Assembly (NCBI GenBank): GCA_966211525.1
Contig: CBIHOZ010000008.1
Location: 17,990 to 81,989, forward strand
Source: Ohtaekwangia sp966211525
GTDB taxonomy: Bacteria; Bacteroidota; Bacteroidia; Cytophagales; Cyclobacteriaceae
Length of the DNA: 64,000 bases
Direction: 5' to 3'
Both the position numbers and the translations under genes were made by a program. The notes under the pieces are model-generated. The model searched no databases. It saw nothing but the letters and a program-made list of their open reading frames with translations, and was not told the origin of the DNA. Of this stretch, positions 26,825-35,542 are shown in pieces (the first letter of the stretch is position 1; every line of letters begins with the position of its first letter).

Positions 26825-29800
26825 TTAAAATCCATACCGTACACCAATCTGTACCTGGAACGGATTGCCCGATGGGGTAACAACACCGGTATTTGGATTC
26901 ACGTCATAGTTGAAGTTCTTGGTTGCCGTATCGAAGCTTCGTAACGTATATAGATTCTGCTTGCCCAACGTCTCTGTTGTTCCCCACTTTTTATTCAGCA
27001 TGTTGGCCACATTAAATATATCTGCGGATATTTCAAGTGTTTGTGTACGAAATGTTTTGAATCGCTTGACAACGCGCAGATCCCACACACCAAAAAATCC
27101 GTTTTCACCGCCATTGCGTTCCGCTATATTTCCAAAGCTTCTGCGGATATAGTCTTTGAGCCCTTCGTCTGCGTTGGGATTGTCCAATATAGCCGTGATA
27201 CCGGTTTTATACTTCTCTGCGACAGCCGGGTCGTTCGGATCAAATACATAGGCAAGATCATTGGAATTTACAAAGTCACCATTCGGATTACCGGATACCG
27301 CCAGCGAATAACGGGTGCCTCCTATACCGGAATAACGTACACCAATACTAACGCCCCAAAGCGTTGGAAGTGTACCATAGAAAACAACTTTATTTCTGAA
27401 CTGATTATCCGAGTACGTCATACGACTCAGGTCACGCGGATCGTCTTTCACCATTAACGACAATGTAGCCGAGTTTGCAACGTTACCGTTATACGAAGTA
27501 TTATCGCGCACATCATTCCAGGTATAGCTTACTGTAATTTCACCATCCTTGAAATAACGGAACGTAGCATCGGCCACGGCAGCAAAGTGATTTACCTTGC
27601 CTTCGCTCGTAAGTTCCAGTACACGCCCTACACGGGTAGTCTTGCGGCCCTGCATCCAGTCTGTTGAACCATTCGCAGGATTAATTGCACTTTCGGGTAC
27701 ATATACACCTCGACCGCCTTCATTGCTCAAACGGAAGTATGGATTGTCAGCCATGTTACGATCTACATACATATAGTTATTACGTCCTAAACTTGCAAAG
27801 ACGCTTACGCCCATCTTGAAACGATCGTTGAAGATTCTGTTATACGATGCATTGGCTTTATAGATAACCGGCACCTTTACGTCTTCTGCATTCATGTTGA
27901 TCGTAGCGAGGCGTGGCACACCATCCAGGTTAAACAACTCGCTGCCCGGTGCTGTTGAGGGATTCTCGCGATAGCCTATGAAATTGGGTACGGGTACATT
28001 TGCGCCTTGTATATCAACCGATAGTACTTTTGTTCCATCAAACAACATGTTGTTGATCATCGCATAATTGTTGATGTCCGATCCAAATATACCGGCACCG
28101 ATTCGAATGAAGTCCCGTTGCTGTTCATGAACATCCCAGGTAAACTGTACCCGTGGCTGAAGCTGGAATGTAGACAAACCATTGTCGGTACGAAGTCCCA
28201 AGTCTTCATATACAATCTCGTTAAAGTTTGCTTTGTTGATGTAGTTGGAATAGTCAGCACGCAATCCCAGTAACATGTCCAGCCCCGGAGCAAGCCCCGT
28301 TTGCATTTGTGCATATATACCGGTATTCAGAATATTTTGCTTTACACTATGATCATCCGACAAGGCAATTTCGCGTGCATAACGATATGGTTTCAGGTTA
28401 TTGAAATTATCAAGTCCTGTAAAATAGTAACGGCCGTTCATCTCACTTCCATAGAGAGAGTTGAGATGGCTATACATCAGGTCTATACCAAATGTAAAAT
28501 TGATCTTGTCGGTATTGTAATACAGGTTATCCACCAGTTGGATTACGTTATTGTAAAAGTGTTCAGGCGAATACCGCTGGCCGCCCAGCTGAATCGTAGT
28601 ATATACGGTCTTGTCGTTTACAACGGAACCAACACGTTCTACAATCGCGCGCGGTATATTTTGTGACGGCAATTGCGATCCGGGCGTTGACTCTTCCAAG
28701 GTATACAGGTACTGCAATTTCAACTCATTGGTAATACGCGGATTTACCGAAGTACGAAGCGTAGCCAGGATACTGTTGTCGATTGACTTCACATCGCCAT
28801 ATACTTCATACAGATTTATACTGCTGTTGTCATCGAGTCCCAGGTTGTTCATATCATACACGAAGTTATCCCGGATCGTCAACAGATTGTTTTCATTTAA
28901 CTGCCAGTCGACACGGGCGAATACAGCATCCGTACCGCGCTTCTTATCAAATGAACCGAACTGCGGTGAGTTTGCTACACCATATTTACTGCGTGCTATC
29001 GACAGGTACTGATCAAGCGATGCCTGCGTGACGTTAAGACGCGCTTCATCTGCCGGAGATTTTATATCGGCTATCTGCAACGGGCGCGAGTCGGCCTGGT
29101 GATCCCACACTACGAAGAAGTGCGCTTTGTCTTTTACAATCGGACCTCCCAATGAAAATCCATATTGATATGTGGAGAATTCAACATCGCGTTTATTACC
29201 GCGAATATCATAGCGACTGGACAACCAGTTTGTACGCATATAGTTAAAGATACTTCCGCTAAATGTATTCGTTCCGGATTTCGTAACGGTACTTACTGTA
29301 CCGCCACCACTCCTCCCGTAGGTAACATCATATTGGTTAGTAACCACGTTGAACTCGCGCACCGCTTCCATCGAAATGGAGTACGGGCCACCGTTCCGAT
29401 TGGTAGTACCGCCCGAAGTCGGATTTTTAGCCGTCATACCGTCAATGGTAAAGTTAACGGATGAAGCAAGCTGTCCCGCTATATTTCCGCCTCGACTTAG
29501 CGGAGAGAGATCAATGAGCGTGGTAAAATTTCTTCCGTTCACCGGTAACTTGGCTATATCACGTGCCGTTACAGAAGTGGCCGCACCAAAATTACCTACC
29601 TGGTTTTGCAGGGAAGAAGCACTGACTTCCACTGCTTCCAACGTTTCCGAAGAAGATTTCAACTGTACATCTATACGCAGAATGTCGCCCTGGTTGAGCG
29701 CATAGCCTGTACGTTTTTCAGTTGCAAAACCGAGCGAAGATATATCGATGGAATAAGGTCCTCCTAACGGAAGTTGCTTGAATGTAAATTCACCGTTGGC

Positions 29801-29989
29801 ATTGGTTGCCGTGCCTGTGGTAAATCCGGTAGATTCGTTCTTTACCATTACGGTGGCACCGGGCAGAGGACTTTTCTCTTCATCCAGCACAACACCGGTG
29901 ATGCCGGCTTGTGTCGTTTGAGCTTTTGTTTGTACAATGGGTAAGCACGCTGCCGACCAAAGCAGCACTGCCAGTAAACGTTTCAGCAT
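26825..29989 (-). CDS. Oar-like TonB-dependent outer-membrane receptor
   Basis: A 1054-residue receptor without a SusD partner. Signal peptide at 1-23. The carboxypeptidase-regulatory-like domain is at about 25-115 (GVVLDEEKSPLPGATVMVK). The plug carries LPVNGRNFTTLIDLSP and the YGRSGGGTVSTVTKSGTN pattern of the Oar/OmpA-related subgroup. The barrel ends QIGVRYGF with a terminal Phe. It is followed by the GDPD gene, so the ligand may be a phosphodiester or a peptide/lipid conjugate. The Oar family otherwise ranges widely in function. Confidence 0.92.
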   Translation of the reverse strand: MLKRLLAVLLWSAACLPIVQTKAQTTQAGITGVVLDEEKSPLPGATVMVKNESTGFTTGTATNANGEFTFKQLPLGGPYSIDISSLGFATEKRTGYALNQGDILRIDVQLKSSSETLEAVEVSASSLQNQVGNFGAATSVTARDIAKLPVNGRNFTTLIDLSPLSRGGNIAGQLASSVNFTIDGMTAKNPTSGGTTNRNGGPYSISMEAVREFNVVTNQYDVTYGRSGGGTVSTVTKSGTNTFSGSIFNYMRTNWLSSRYDIRGNKRDVEFSTYQYGFSLGGPIVKDKAHFFVVWDHQADSRPLQIADIKSPADEARLNVTQASLDQYLSIARSKYGVANSPQFGSFDKKRGTDAVFARVDWQLNENNLLTIRDNFVYDMNNLGLDDNSSINLYEVYGDVKSIDNSILATLRTSVNPRITNELKLQYLYTLEESTPGSQLPSQNIPRAIVERVGSVVNDKTVYTTIQLGGQRYSPEHFYNNVIQLVDNLYYNTDKINFTFGIDLMYSHLNSLYGSEMNGRYYFTGLDNFNNLKPYRYAREIALSDDHSVKQNILNTGIYAQMQTGLAPGLDMLLGLRADYSNYINKANFNEIVYEDLGLRTDNGLSTFQLQPRVQFTWDVHEQQRDFIRIGAGIFGSDINNYAMINNMLFDGTKVLSVDIQGANVPVPNFIGYRENPSTAPGSELFNLDGVPRLATINMNAEDVKVPVIYKANASYNRIFNDRFKMGVSVFASLGRNNYMYVDRNMADNPYFRLSNEGGRGVYVPESAINPANGSTDWMQGRKTTRVGRVLELTSEGKVNHFAAVADATFRYFKDGEITVSYTWNDVRDNTSYNGNVANSATLSLMVKDDPRDLSRMTYSDNQFRNKVVFYGTLPTLWGVSIGVRYSGIGGTRYSLAVSGNPNGDFVNSNDLAYVFDPNDPAVAEKYKTGITAILDNPNADEGLKDYIRRSFGNIAERNGGENGFFGVWDLRVVKRFKTFRTQTLEISADIFNVANMLNKKWGTTETLGKQNLYTLRSFDTATKNFNYDVNPNTGVVTPSGNPFQVQIGVRYGF

Positions 29990-30128
29990 ATTTTATAGGG
30001 TTAAAGGAAGGGCCGAAACTAGAATGTAATGATTAGACTAAAGTCAGCTTTACTTTAAGGATAGATTAACTTTATATGAAGCACGTTCAAACATGAATAC
30101 AACGGGTAGGCTATGCGCGAATCGTTCG

Positions 30129-30240
30129 AAGATTAGAAGATTCTAAGATTAAAAGATTGGAAGATTGAAACATTGAAAGATTGGAAGATTAAAAGATTGG
30201 AGATTGAAAGATTAGGAGATTGACAATTAGAGATTAGTGA
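30129..30240 (+). repeat. Degenerate 8-bp tandem array (AAGATTGR), upstream flank
   Basis: Nine consecutive octamers in exact register run from 30129 to 30200 (AAGATTAG, AAGATTCT, AAGATTAA, AAGATTGG and so on). Looser copies continue to about 30240. The oppositely oriented partner array is at 30325-30364, and a second such pair lies at 37252-37391. Confidence 0.8.
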
Positions 30241-30324
30241 ATTAAGGGCATCGTGTCTATTGGAATTGACTGCATTAAAATTTGAGACACACAAGAAACG
30301 CAAAATCGAAATATAGCGCCCACC

Positions 30325-30364
30325 TTAATCTTTCAATTTTACAATTTTACAATCTTTCAATTTT
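30325..30364 (-). repeat. Inverted partner of the 8-bp array
   Basis: Five octamers in register (TTAATCTT, TCAATTTT, ACAATTTT, ACAATCTT, TCAATTTT) are the reverse complement type of the 30129 array. Together they could fold into a long imperfect hairpin. The bpX operon begins about 90 bp downstream. Confidence 0.75.
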
Positions 30365-30451
30365 ATATTTTTAAACCACCTGCTCCCCGTCTACCTCAAA
30401 TCTCCTGGTGTAAGTTTTCCACGTAAAGTGCTTAAAATCCGGGGGTAGTTC

Positions 30452-31153
30452 TTGTGGTTGGGATTTGCTATGCTGCAGGGATCGCGCCATCTTGCAACTC
30501 TATATATGGCAATAGATAACCACTTTCTGAACATGATCCGGCTGCTCCGGCAACACGAGGAAGTGATGCTATATGGAAATCTCCTGCAGGTTACGCCATT
30601 GGACACTGAAGTGGTAACGACTTTCCTTGAAGAGGAATATCATCGTGAAGCACTGCAGTATCCATCCGATGCTCCTCCGTTTCATGCGGCAGCAGCAATC
30701 TGGTCTGCACACATTGTATACAAGGCGGCACAGTTGATATTATACCGGGAAAACAAGCCTGAAGATCTCCGCGCAATGTTTCCTGTATTTGAAGGTGAAC
30801 GGAATGCGTCAGCAATTTTATCGGCTGACCTGTGCCTGCGATTTATACCGGTGATGCGACAGCACCTGCACGTGATTGATCCGGAAGATCCGCTACTCGA
30901 ACTGCTCGATGAATTACTGCTGCAGTGGCACTACTCCGGTATATCTGCCGCCTTGGACATTTCGAAACTTGACTTCGCTCCTATTGTCTCATCGCCCGTA
31001 CTGATGACACTCTATACCGAACGGATTATATACTATCGGAAAACAGAACTTGCCCGACATCCGGCTTTTATTGAAACGATACGTGCATCACTGGGTATAT
31101 ATAGCGATTCCCTGTGGAAAGAATTGAAAGACGTTATTACTTCTGAATCATGA
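30452..31153 (+). CDS. bpX0-like first protein of MoxR-vWA-propeller system
   Basis: A protein of up to 233 residues, mainly alpha-helical, with no signal peptide and no recognisable catalytic motif. Position and composition fit the small helical first component of the MoxR-vWA-beta-propeller ternary systems (bpX0-type). The exact bpX number is inferred from position, not from a profile. The start is uncertain. A TAG at 30446 closes the frame, TTG at 30452 is the longest option, and ATG at 30470 or 30506 are alternatives. Its TGA overlaps the next ATG (ATGA at 31150-31153), which indicates translational coupling to the ATPase. Confidence 0.65.
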   Translation: MWLGFAMLQGSRHLATLYMAIDNHFLNMIRLLRQHEEVMLYGNLLQVTPLDTEVVTTFLEEEYHREALQYPSDAPPFHAAAAIWSAHIVYKAAQLILYRENKPEDLRAMFPVFEGERNASAILSADLCLRFIPVMRQHLHVIDPEDPLLELLDELLLQWHYSGISAALDISKLDFAPIVSSPVLMTLYTERIIYYRKTELARHPAFIETIRASLGIYSDSLWKELKDVITSES

Positions 31154-32277
31154 ATACTATTGAAAACCTGAACAAGGTTCTGACATTTGTAAAAAACTCG
31201 TTTGTTGGAAAGAATGAAATTGTAGATCTGCTGGGTATAAGTTTACTGGCACGTGAGAATGCATTTTTACTCGGTCCTCCCGGCACAGCGAAGAGTGCTA
31301 TCATCCGGCAGCTTTCAGATTGTATTCAGGGCGGAAAGAACTTTGAATATTTACTCACACGTTTTACCGAACCCAACGAGATATTCGGTCCTTTTGATAT
31401 TCGTAAACTGAAGGAAGGCGAACTGATCACCAACACCGAAGGTATGATGCCGGAAGCATCGATGGTATTTCTCGATGAGATCTTCAACGCCAACAGTGCT
31501 ATTCTGAACAGCTTGCTCATGGCACTGAACGAACGCATTTTCAGACGCGGTAAAGAAACGCGTAAACTTCCTGCACTCATGTTCGTAGGTGCGAGTAACG
31601 TGCTTCCCGAAGACGAAGCGCTGAACGCATTGCTCGATCGCTTCCTGATCCGCGTACGCTGTGATTATGTTGATACCGATTTACTCGAAGAAGTATTACT
31701 CGCAGGATGGAACCTGGAAGGGCGCTCGGTTGAACGCCCGGTGATAACACCGCAGGAAATTATCGGGCTGCAGCAACGTTGTCGCCAGGTAGATCTCGCG
31801 CCTGTGCGAAAACAATTTGTTGAGGTAGTCCATACGTTGCGTAACACCGGTATAAAAGTTTCCGACAGACGTGCTGTCAAAATTCAAAACCTGATGGCAG
31901 CAAGTGCTCTGATCAGCAATCGTACACAAGCGATTCTGTCTGACCTCTGGGTGTTGAAATATATATGGGACACGGAAGAGCAGATCGAAATACTGGCTGG
32001 TATAATTGATTCGATCATTGAAAAAGATACGGTACCACACGCGCATCCGCAGGCACACTATAACAAAACTCCACAGGCAGAAGAGCTGATCAAAGATGTA
32101 CAGTTGCTTGCTTCACGCTGGGAGTCTGGCAACCTTTCGTTCGAAGAACAGAACGTTATCAAGGATAAACTTCGCTATGTGCAGACGCGCTGCAACTGGA
32201 TCAAAAAGAATGAACACAAAGATCATATACAGGCTGAAATAGAACAGTTATGGAAAAAGATGCTGGAAGCAGTATAG
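31150..32277 (+). CDS. MoxR-family AAA+ ATPase
   Basis: A 375-residue AAA+ ATPase of the MoxR/RavA group. Walker A is GPPGTAKS near residues 41-48. Walker B is MVFLDEIF, followed by the MoxR-typical NSLLMALNER. Sensor 1 lies in MFVGASNVLPEDEALNALLDRF, which also supplies the arginine-finger region. MoxR proteins remodel or activate partner complexes, usually with a vWA-domain protein; here the vWA domain is in the gene at 32990. The sequence is intact. The following gene starts 28 bp inside its 3' end. Confidence 0.93.
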   Translation: MNTIENLNKVLTFVKNSFVGKNEIVDLLGISLLARENAFLLGPPGTAKSAIIRQLSDCIQGGKNFEYLLTRFTEPNEIFGPFDIRKLKEGELITNTEGMMPEASMVFLDEIFNANSAILNSLLMALNERIFRRGKETRKLPALMFVGASNVLPEDEALNALLDRFLIRVRCDYVDTDLLEEVLLAGWNLEGRSVERPVITPQEIIGLQQRCRQVDLAPVRKQFVEVVHTLRNTGIKVSDRRAVKIQNLMAASALISNRTQAILSDLWVLKYIWDTEEQIEILAGIIDSIIEKDTVPHAHPQAHYNKTPQAEELIKDVQLLASRWESGNLSFEEQNVIKDKLRYVQTRCNWIKKNEHKDHIQAEIEQLWKKMLEAV

Positions 32278-32993
32278 TATATTTCCTTTCGGTTCCGCAG
32301 GCATATAAAAACGATCTGGCGCGCATCCGGCAATGGACGAATCTGAAAGCAGGCTTCGATGAAAATATCATTTGGCTCAGGGATCTGAATTACCAGCAGA
32401 TATACTCTGCCGAGGTACGTTCGATACCGTTTGCCATTGCCTATTATTAAAAAGGTAATCAGCTCTATTTGCTCGATCGGAAATTACCGGAGCGTAATGT
32501 TCCGGGTTTGTTGTGGACACCGATCGACCGGGCGTTACCGGTAAAGCTTCCTTCATTGAATCATAATTATTTTGGTATACACGACACGCTTGATATTAAA
32601 CTGGTACCCTCGGATCACGAGACTGATGCCGTTGCTATGATCGTATCGCTGGATATACTCGGCCGCTATATAGAACACGCACCCGCAGTTCGTCTTGAAA
32701 AAATGCGCTGGGCGATTATGGGCTCCGATCGCGCATTCCTGTTAGGCACCCCGTTGTTACCGGTTCCGGGCACTACCGTATGGTCGCGCAAGGATCTGCT
32801 TTTCCCTACCGGGTACGATCTTGAATTATATTCTTTAACGGACGCTATTCAGGAAAAAATCAATCCGGGAAGAAACGCCTGGATTCTTTGGGACACCGAC
32901 AACACATACCAGTTGATTTCAAAAGAGAGCCTGGTGCCTTTGTCACGAAGTTCATTTCGCGTTACGATCACCAATCCGATACATCAGTCGTGA
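32250..32993 (+). pseudogene. bpX-type gene broken by in-frame TAA
   Basis: One continuous reading frame of 247 codons is interrupted only by a TAA at 32448-32450. The upstream part (66 codons, ending PFAIAYY) and the downstream part (KGNQLYLLDRKLPERN onward, to TGA at 32991-32993) are in the same frame. A substitution rather than a frameshift is therefore responsible, for example CAA to TAA. The position matches the second non-ATPase component (bpX1/bpX2-type) of the ternary system. It overlaps the MoxR gene by 28 bp and the vWA gene by GTGA. The downstream part could restart at a TTG (32469). Alternatives are a sequencing error or readthrough of TAA-AAA. Confidence 0.8.
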
Positions 32994-35542
32994 CAGCATT
33001 AAATTACTTTCAATCGTATCAGAACTATTTCTGGCAATGGGAAGATGCCGGTGAAGTGGTCGCTATACCACAGGAGACCACGATCGCCTACCGGCAGCTT
33101 CTCGGAGACATTATTGATAAACTATATCCGCAGGGCCTACCTCCTTTTGGCTCGCTGTTGCTGGTGATGATCGCCACCAATCCCAATGGTTCAACATCAC
33201 TCGATGCTATATATAGTATTGTTCAGCGCTCGGACGCATTGCCAAAAAACAGTGAAGCTACCCTGGCAGGGGCCATTGGCTTTCTGAAACTTTTAACAGA
33301 ACTGCCGAAGCCGTATAAAGAAGGCAAGCGAAGACTATTACTTATACAGGCGTTGTTTGAACGATGCCACTATATTTTGTCGCTGAAGGCTTCGGCCGGT
33401 GTACACGCACAATATAACCAGCGTCTTTTTGAAAATGGATTGAACCCTGTCCCCCTGCAGGACATTGTATTTGATAAAGACTTCAGGCCTCTGAGTATAC
33501 TCGCTGGCAAATTTCAGAATACACAGGATATCATTAATCGCATTGCTGCCCTGCCGGATACGCAACAGTATGAGATCAAGTTTGATGAGACACCGGGCAA
33601 TGATACGCCCGCGCCTGCAACTGATTTTATAGACGATCTCATGCAGAGCTATAAGACTTTTACAGTCGGTTCATTGATTCGGTGGCTGTGGAGCGGACTA
33701 AATATACCGGTGCACAGTGCCTTACCCAGTCAACAACCGTTGGGAGGTTTTTCTGATCTCACTAACAAAGGAGACTTCGATAAGCTTCTTATTTCCGAGT
33801 TTGCGTATGATGATCTATTGTTTTTATCACGACTCGCCAATAGCGAAGCCCTCTATATTCACCGCGAGGTCCCTCCTGCTCACCACAACCTGCAGCGACT
33901 TATCCTGATCGATGCTACGCTGAAGAACTGGGGCAATCCGAAAGCTATCGCTTTTGCTATCGCAATCGCGATTGCACGACATCCGAAAACAGATATAGGA
34001 TGCTCGGTGGTGGTGCTTGGAAATATAGCGTATCACGCGGTGTCTATCGAGACCATCGATTCGGTCATTGATGCTGTGCAGATCGTGGAAGAAGGACTTC
34101 ATCCGGCCCGTAGTCTCGAGGCGTTTTTAAAAGATAACAAAGCCGATGCAAACAAAGAGGTATTCTTTATAACAGAACCTTCTACGCTGAAGCAGCCCGC
34201 GTTGCAGAAAGTTTTGAATGAACACCAGCAACGCATCCACTACCATATATATACTGACATCACCGGAAAGGTAGATATATACAAGCGACAAGGCAGCAGT
34301 AAACGACATCTCCAGAACATCCTTCTTCCGCTGGAGACACTCTGGAAAAAACCGGCTTCTGCCAAACCAGAACCTGCGCAACAATACGGACATCGCGTAA
34401 ACTATCCTATACTGCTGAAGGAAGATGCAATAGCGAAAGTGCGATCGGCTCCGGATGGCGAGATATTCCTATTCACCAAAGAGCATACCATACTACGCCT
34501 GTTCGATAAAGCAACGGAACGACACGAACGCGGCTGGGATCTGATCTGTCGCGAACTTCCTTTTCACTCGGAACACTGCGAGATCGGTATAACGGAAAAC
34601 AGACACCACATCGCGTTGGTCTTTAACACGAATACGCGCGAACTGCTCCTGATTAACTTGCAGACAGCAGAGAAAAAAATTATTGCCTTCTCCGATTGGA
34701 AGTCTACCGCGGGGCCTTCGTTTATTTTTCACAATGGTAAATTTCTTCATAGCAACGCTACGGCTACCTGGAGTATTTCACCCGATGGTATCATTAGACG
34801 CATGGACACGATTGGTAATGAGAAATTCCAACACCGTGAAAGTGCGTTGCAATCCATCGCTTCAAAATATACCACTGCACATTCACTGTTAAAAAATGTT
34901 ACCAGGGTATTTATCAATGAAGGCGGAGAGCTGGTATTCAAAATGCATACCCTGAAACTCGTAGGACAAAGCATGCACATCAAATTCATGCAATGCCGCG
35001 ACTTAACGCAAAAAGTGACTGCCCAGCAAACCAGTACCAATATATTTATGTTTGACGATGGCAGTTCGGTGGAAGTTAACCGCTCCGGGTTGCTGATATT
35101 GCACAGCAGCGACAGGCAAATTCCTGCGATATATATACCTACTACCCTCGACAGTTCCCTGGGACTGGCGACTGATCATGAATTTGCCGGTAATCCATAT
35201 TATTATAAAGAACCGGTGTACGAAGTAATTCTGAAACGAATCGGCGAAAGCAAATTGGACACTGTTAAGAAGCTGAAAGAACTGGGCAATTTTTCACTAA
35301 GCGAAGCAAAATCGATCGTGGACAATAACAGCCCGGTGACGATTTTCGCCAACTGCCTGGATACAAAAGCCCGCGCGTTTCAAAAGGCAATGGTTGAAAT
35401 TGGTAATGACGTAGAGTTGAAAGTAAAAGACGGTTCGGCAGAAATGCGAAAAATAACATTGGTAGAATTTTACAAGAAGTACCTCGCGCGGTATATAAAT
35501 ACAATCTTAAACTATGGAGCTCAAGCTGACACCAACCGATAA
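32990..35542 (+). CDS. vWA/beta-propeller protein with bL12-like C-terminal domain
   Basis: An 850-residue core component of the ternary system. The GTG at 32990 overlaps the previous stop as GTGA; an upstream ATG-like reading at 32888 lies inside the preceding gene in another frame. A helical N-terminal part (1-280) is followed by a vWA-like fold at about 300-420 (LILIDATLKNWGNPK). Its MIDAS DxSxS is altered to DAT, so metal binding is doubtful. A beta-propeller lies at about 480-735. Residues about 741-815 (VYEVILKRIG, LSEAKSIVDN, NDVELK) line up with the C-terminal domain of ribosomal protein bL12. The MoxR ATPase probably acts on this protein. Function in conflict or stress is inferred from the family. 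Confidence 0.8.
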   Translation: MTALNYFQSYQNYFWQWEDAGEVVAIPQETTIAYRQLLGDIIDKLYPQGLPPFGSLLLVMIATNPNGSTSLDAIYSIVQRSDALPKNSEATLAGAIGFLKLLTELPKPYKEGKRRLLLIQALFERCHYILSLKASAGVHAQYNQRLFENGLNPVPLQDIVFDKDFRPLSILAGKFQNTQDIINRIAALPDTQQYEIKFDETPGNDTPAPATDFIDDLMQSYKTFTVGSLIRWLWSGLNIPVHSALPSQQPLGGFSDLTNKGDFDKLLISEFAYDDLLFLSRLANSEALYIHREVPPAHHNLQRLILIDATLKNWGNPKAIAFAIAIAIARHPKTDIGCSVVVLGNIAYHAVSIETIDSVIDAVQIVEEGLHPARSLEAFLKDNKADANKEVFFITEPSTLKQPALQKVLNEHQQRIHYHIYTDITGKVDIYKRQGSSKRHLQNILLPLETLWKKPASAKPEPAQQYGHRVNYPILLKEDAIAKVRSAPDGEIFLFTKEHTILRLFDKATERHERGWDLICRELPFHSEHCEIGITENRHHIALVFNTNTRELLLINLQTAEKKIIAFSDWKSTAGPSFIFHNGKFLHSNATATWSISPDGIIRRMDTIGNEKFQHRESALQSIASKYTTAHSLLKNVTRVFINEGGELVFKMHTLKLVGQSMHIKFMQCRDLTQKVTAQQTSTNIFMFDDGSSVEVNRSGLLILHSSDRQIPAIYIPTTLDSSLGLATDHEFAGNPYYYKEPVYEVILKRIGESKLDTVKKLKELGNFSLSEAKSIVDNNSPVTIFANCLDTKARAFQKAMVEIGNDVELKVKDGSAEMRKITLVEFYKKYLARYINTILNYGAQADTNR

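Larger units (their letters stand above)
29990..30451. other. Intergenic region with octamer repeat arrays
   Basis: This 462-bp gap lies between the divergent TonB receptor and the bpX operon. Apart from the two repeat arrays listed separately, it holds TAAAGT/ACTTTA inverted arms near 30043-30061 in the receptor leader. No gene is seen. Confidence 0.5.

Noticed and set aside
30129..30364. Octamer arrays considered as a CRISPR array
   Set aside because: The units are 8 bp, contiguous and degenerate, with no spacers, and no cas genes are present.
32448..32471. A second independent gene starting at TTG 32469
   Set aside because: It is in the same frame as the upstream part with only the TAA between, and the two parts together have a length suited to one ternary-system component. 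A broken single gene is simpler.
32888..32989. Longer N-terminus for the vWA/propeller protein
   Set aside because: The extension lies inside the preceding gene in another frame. The GTGA overlap at 32990 is the typical coupled start in this operon.
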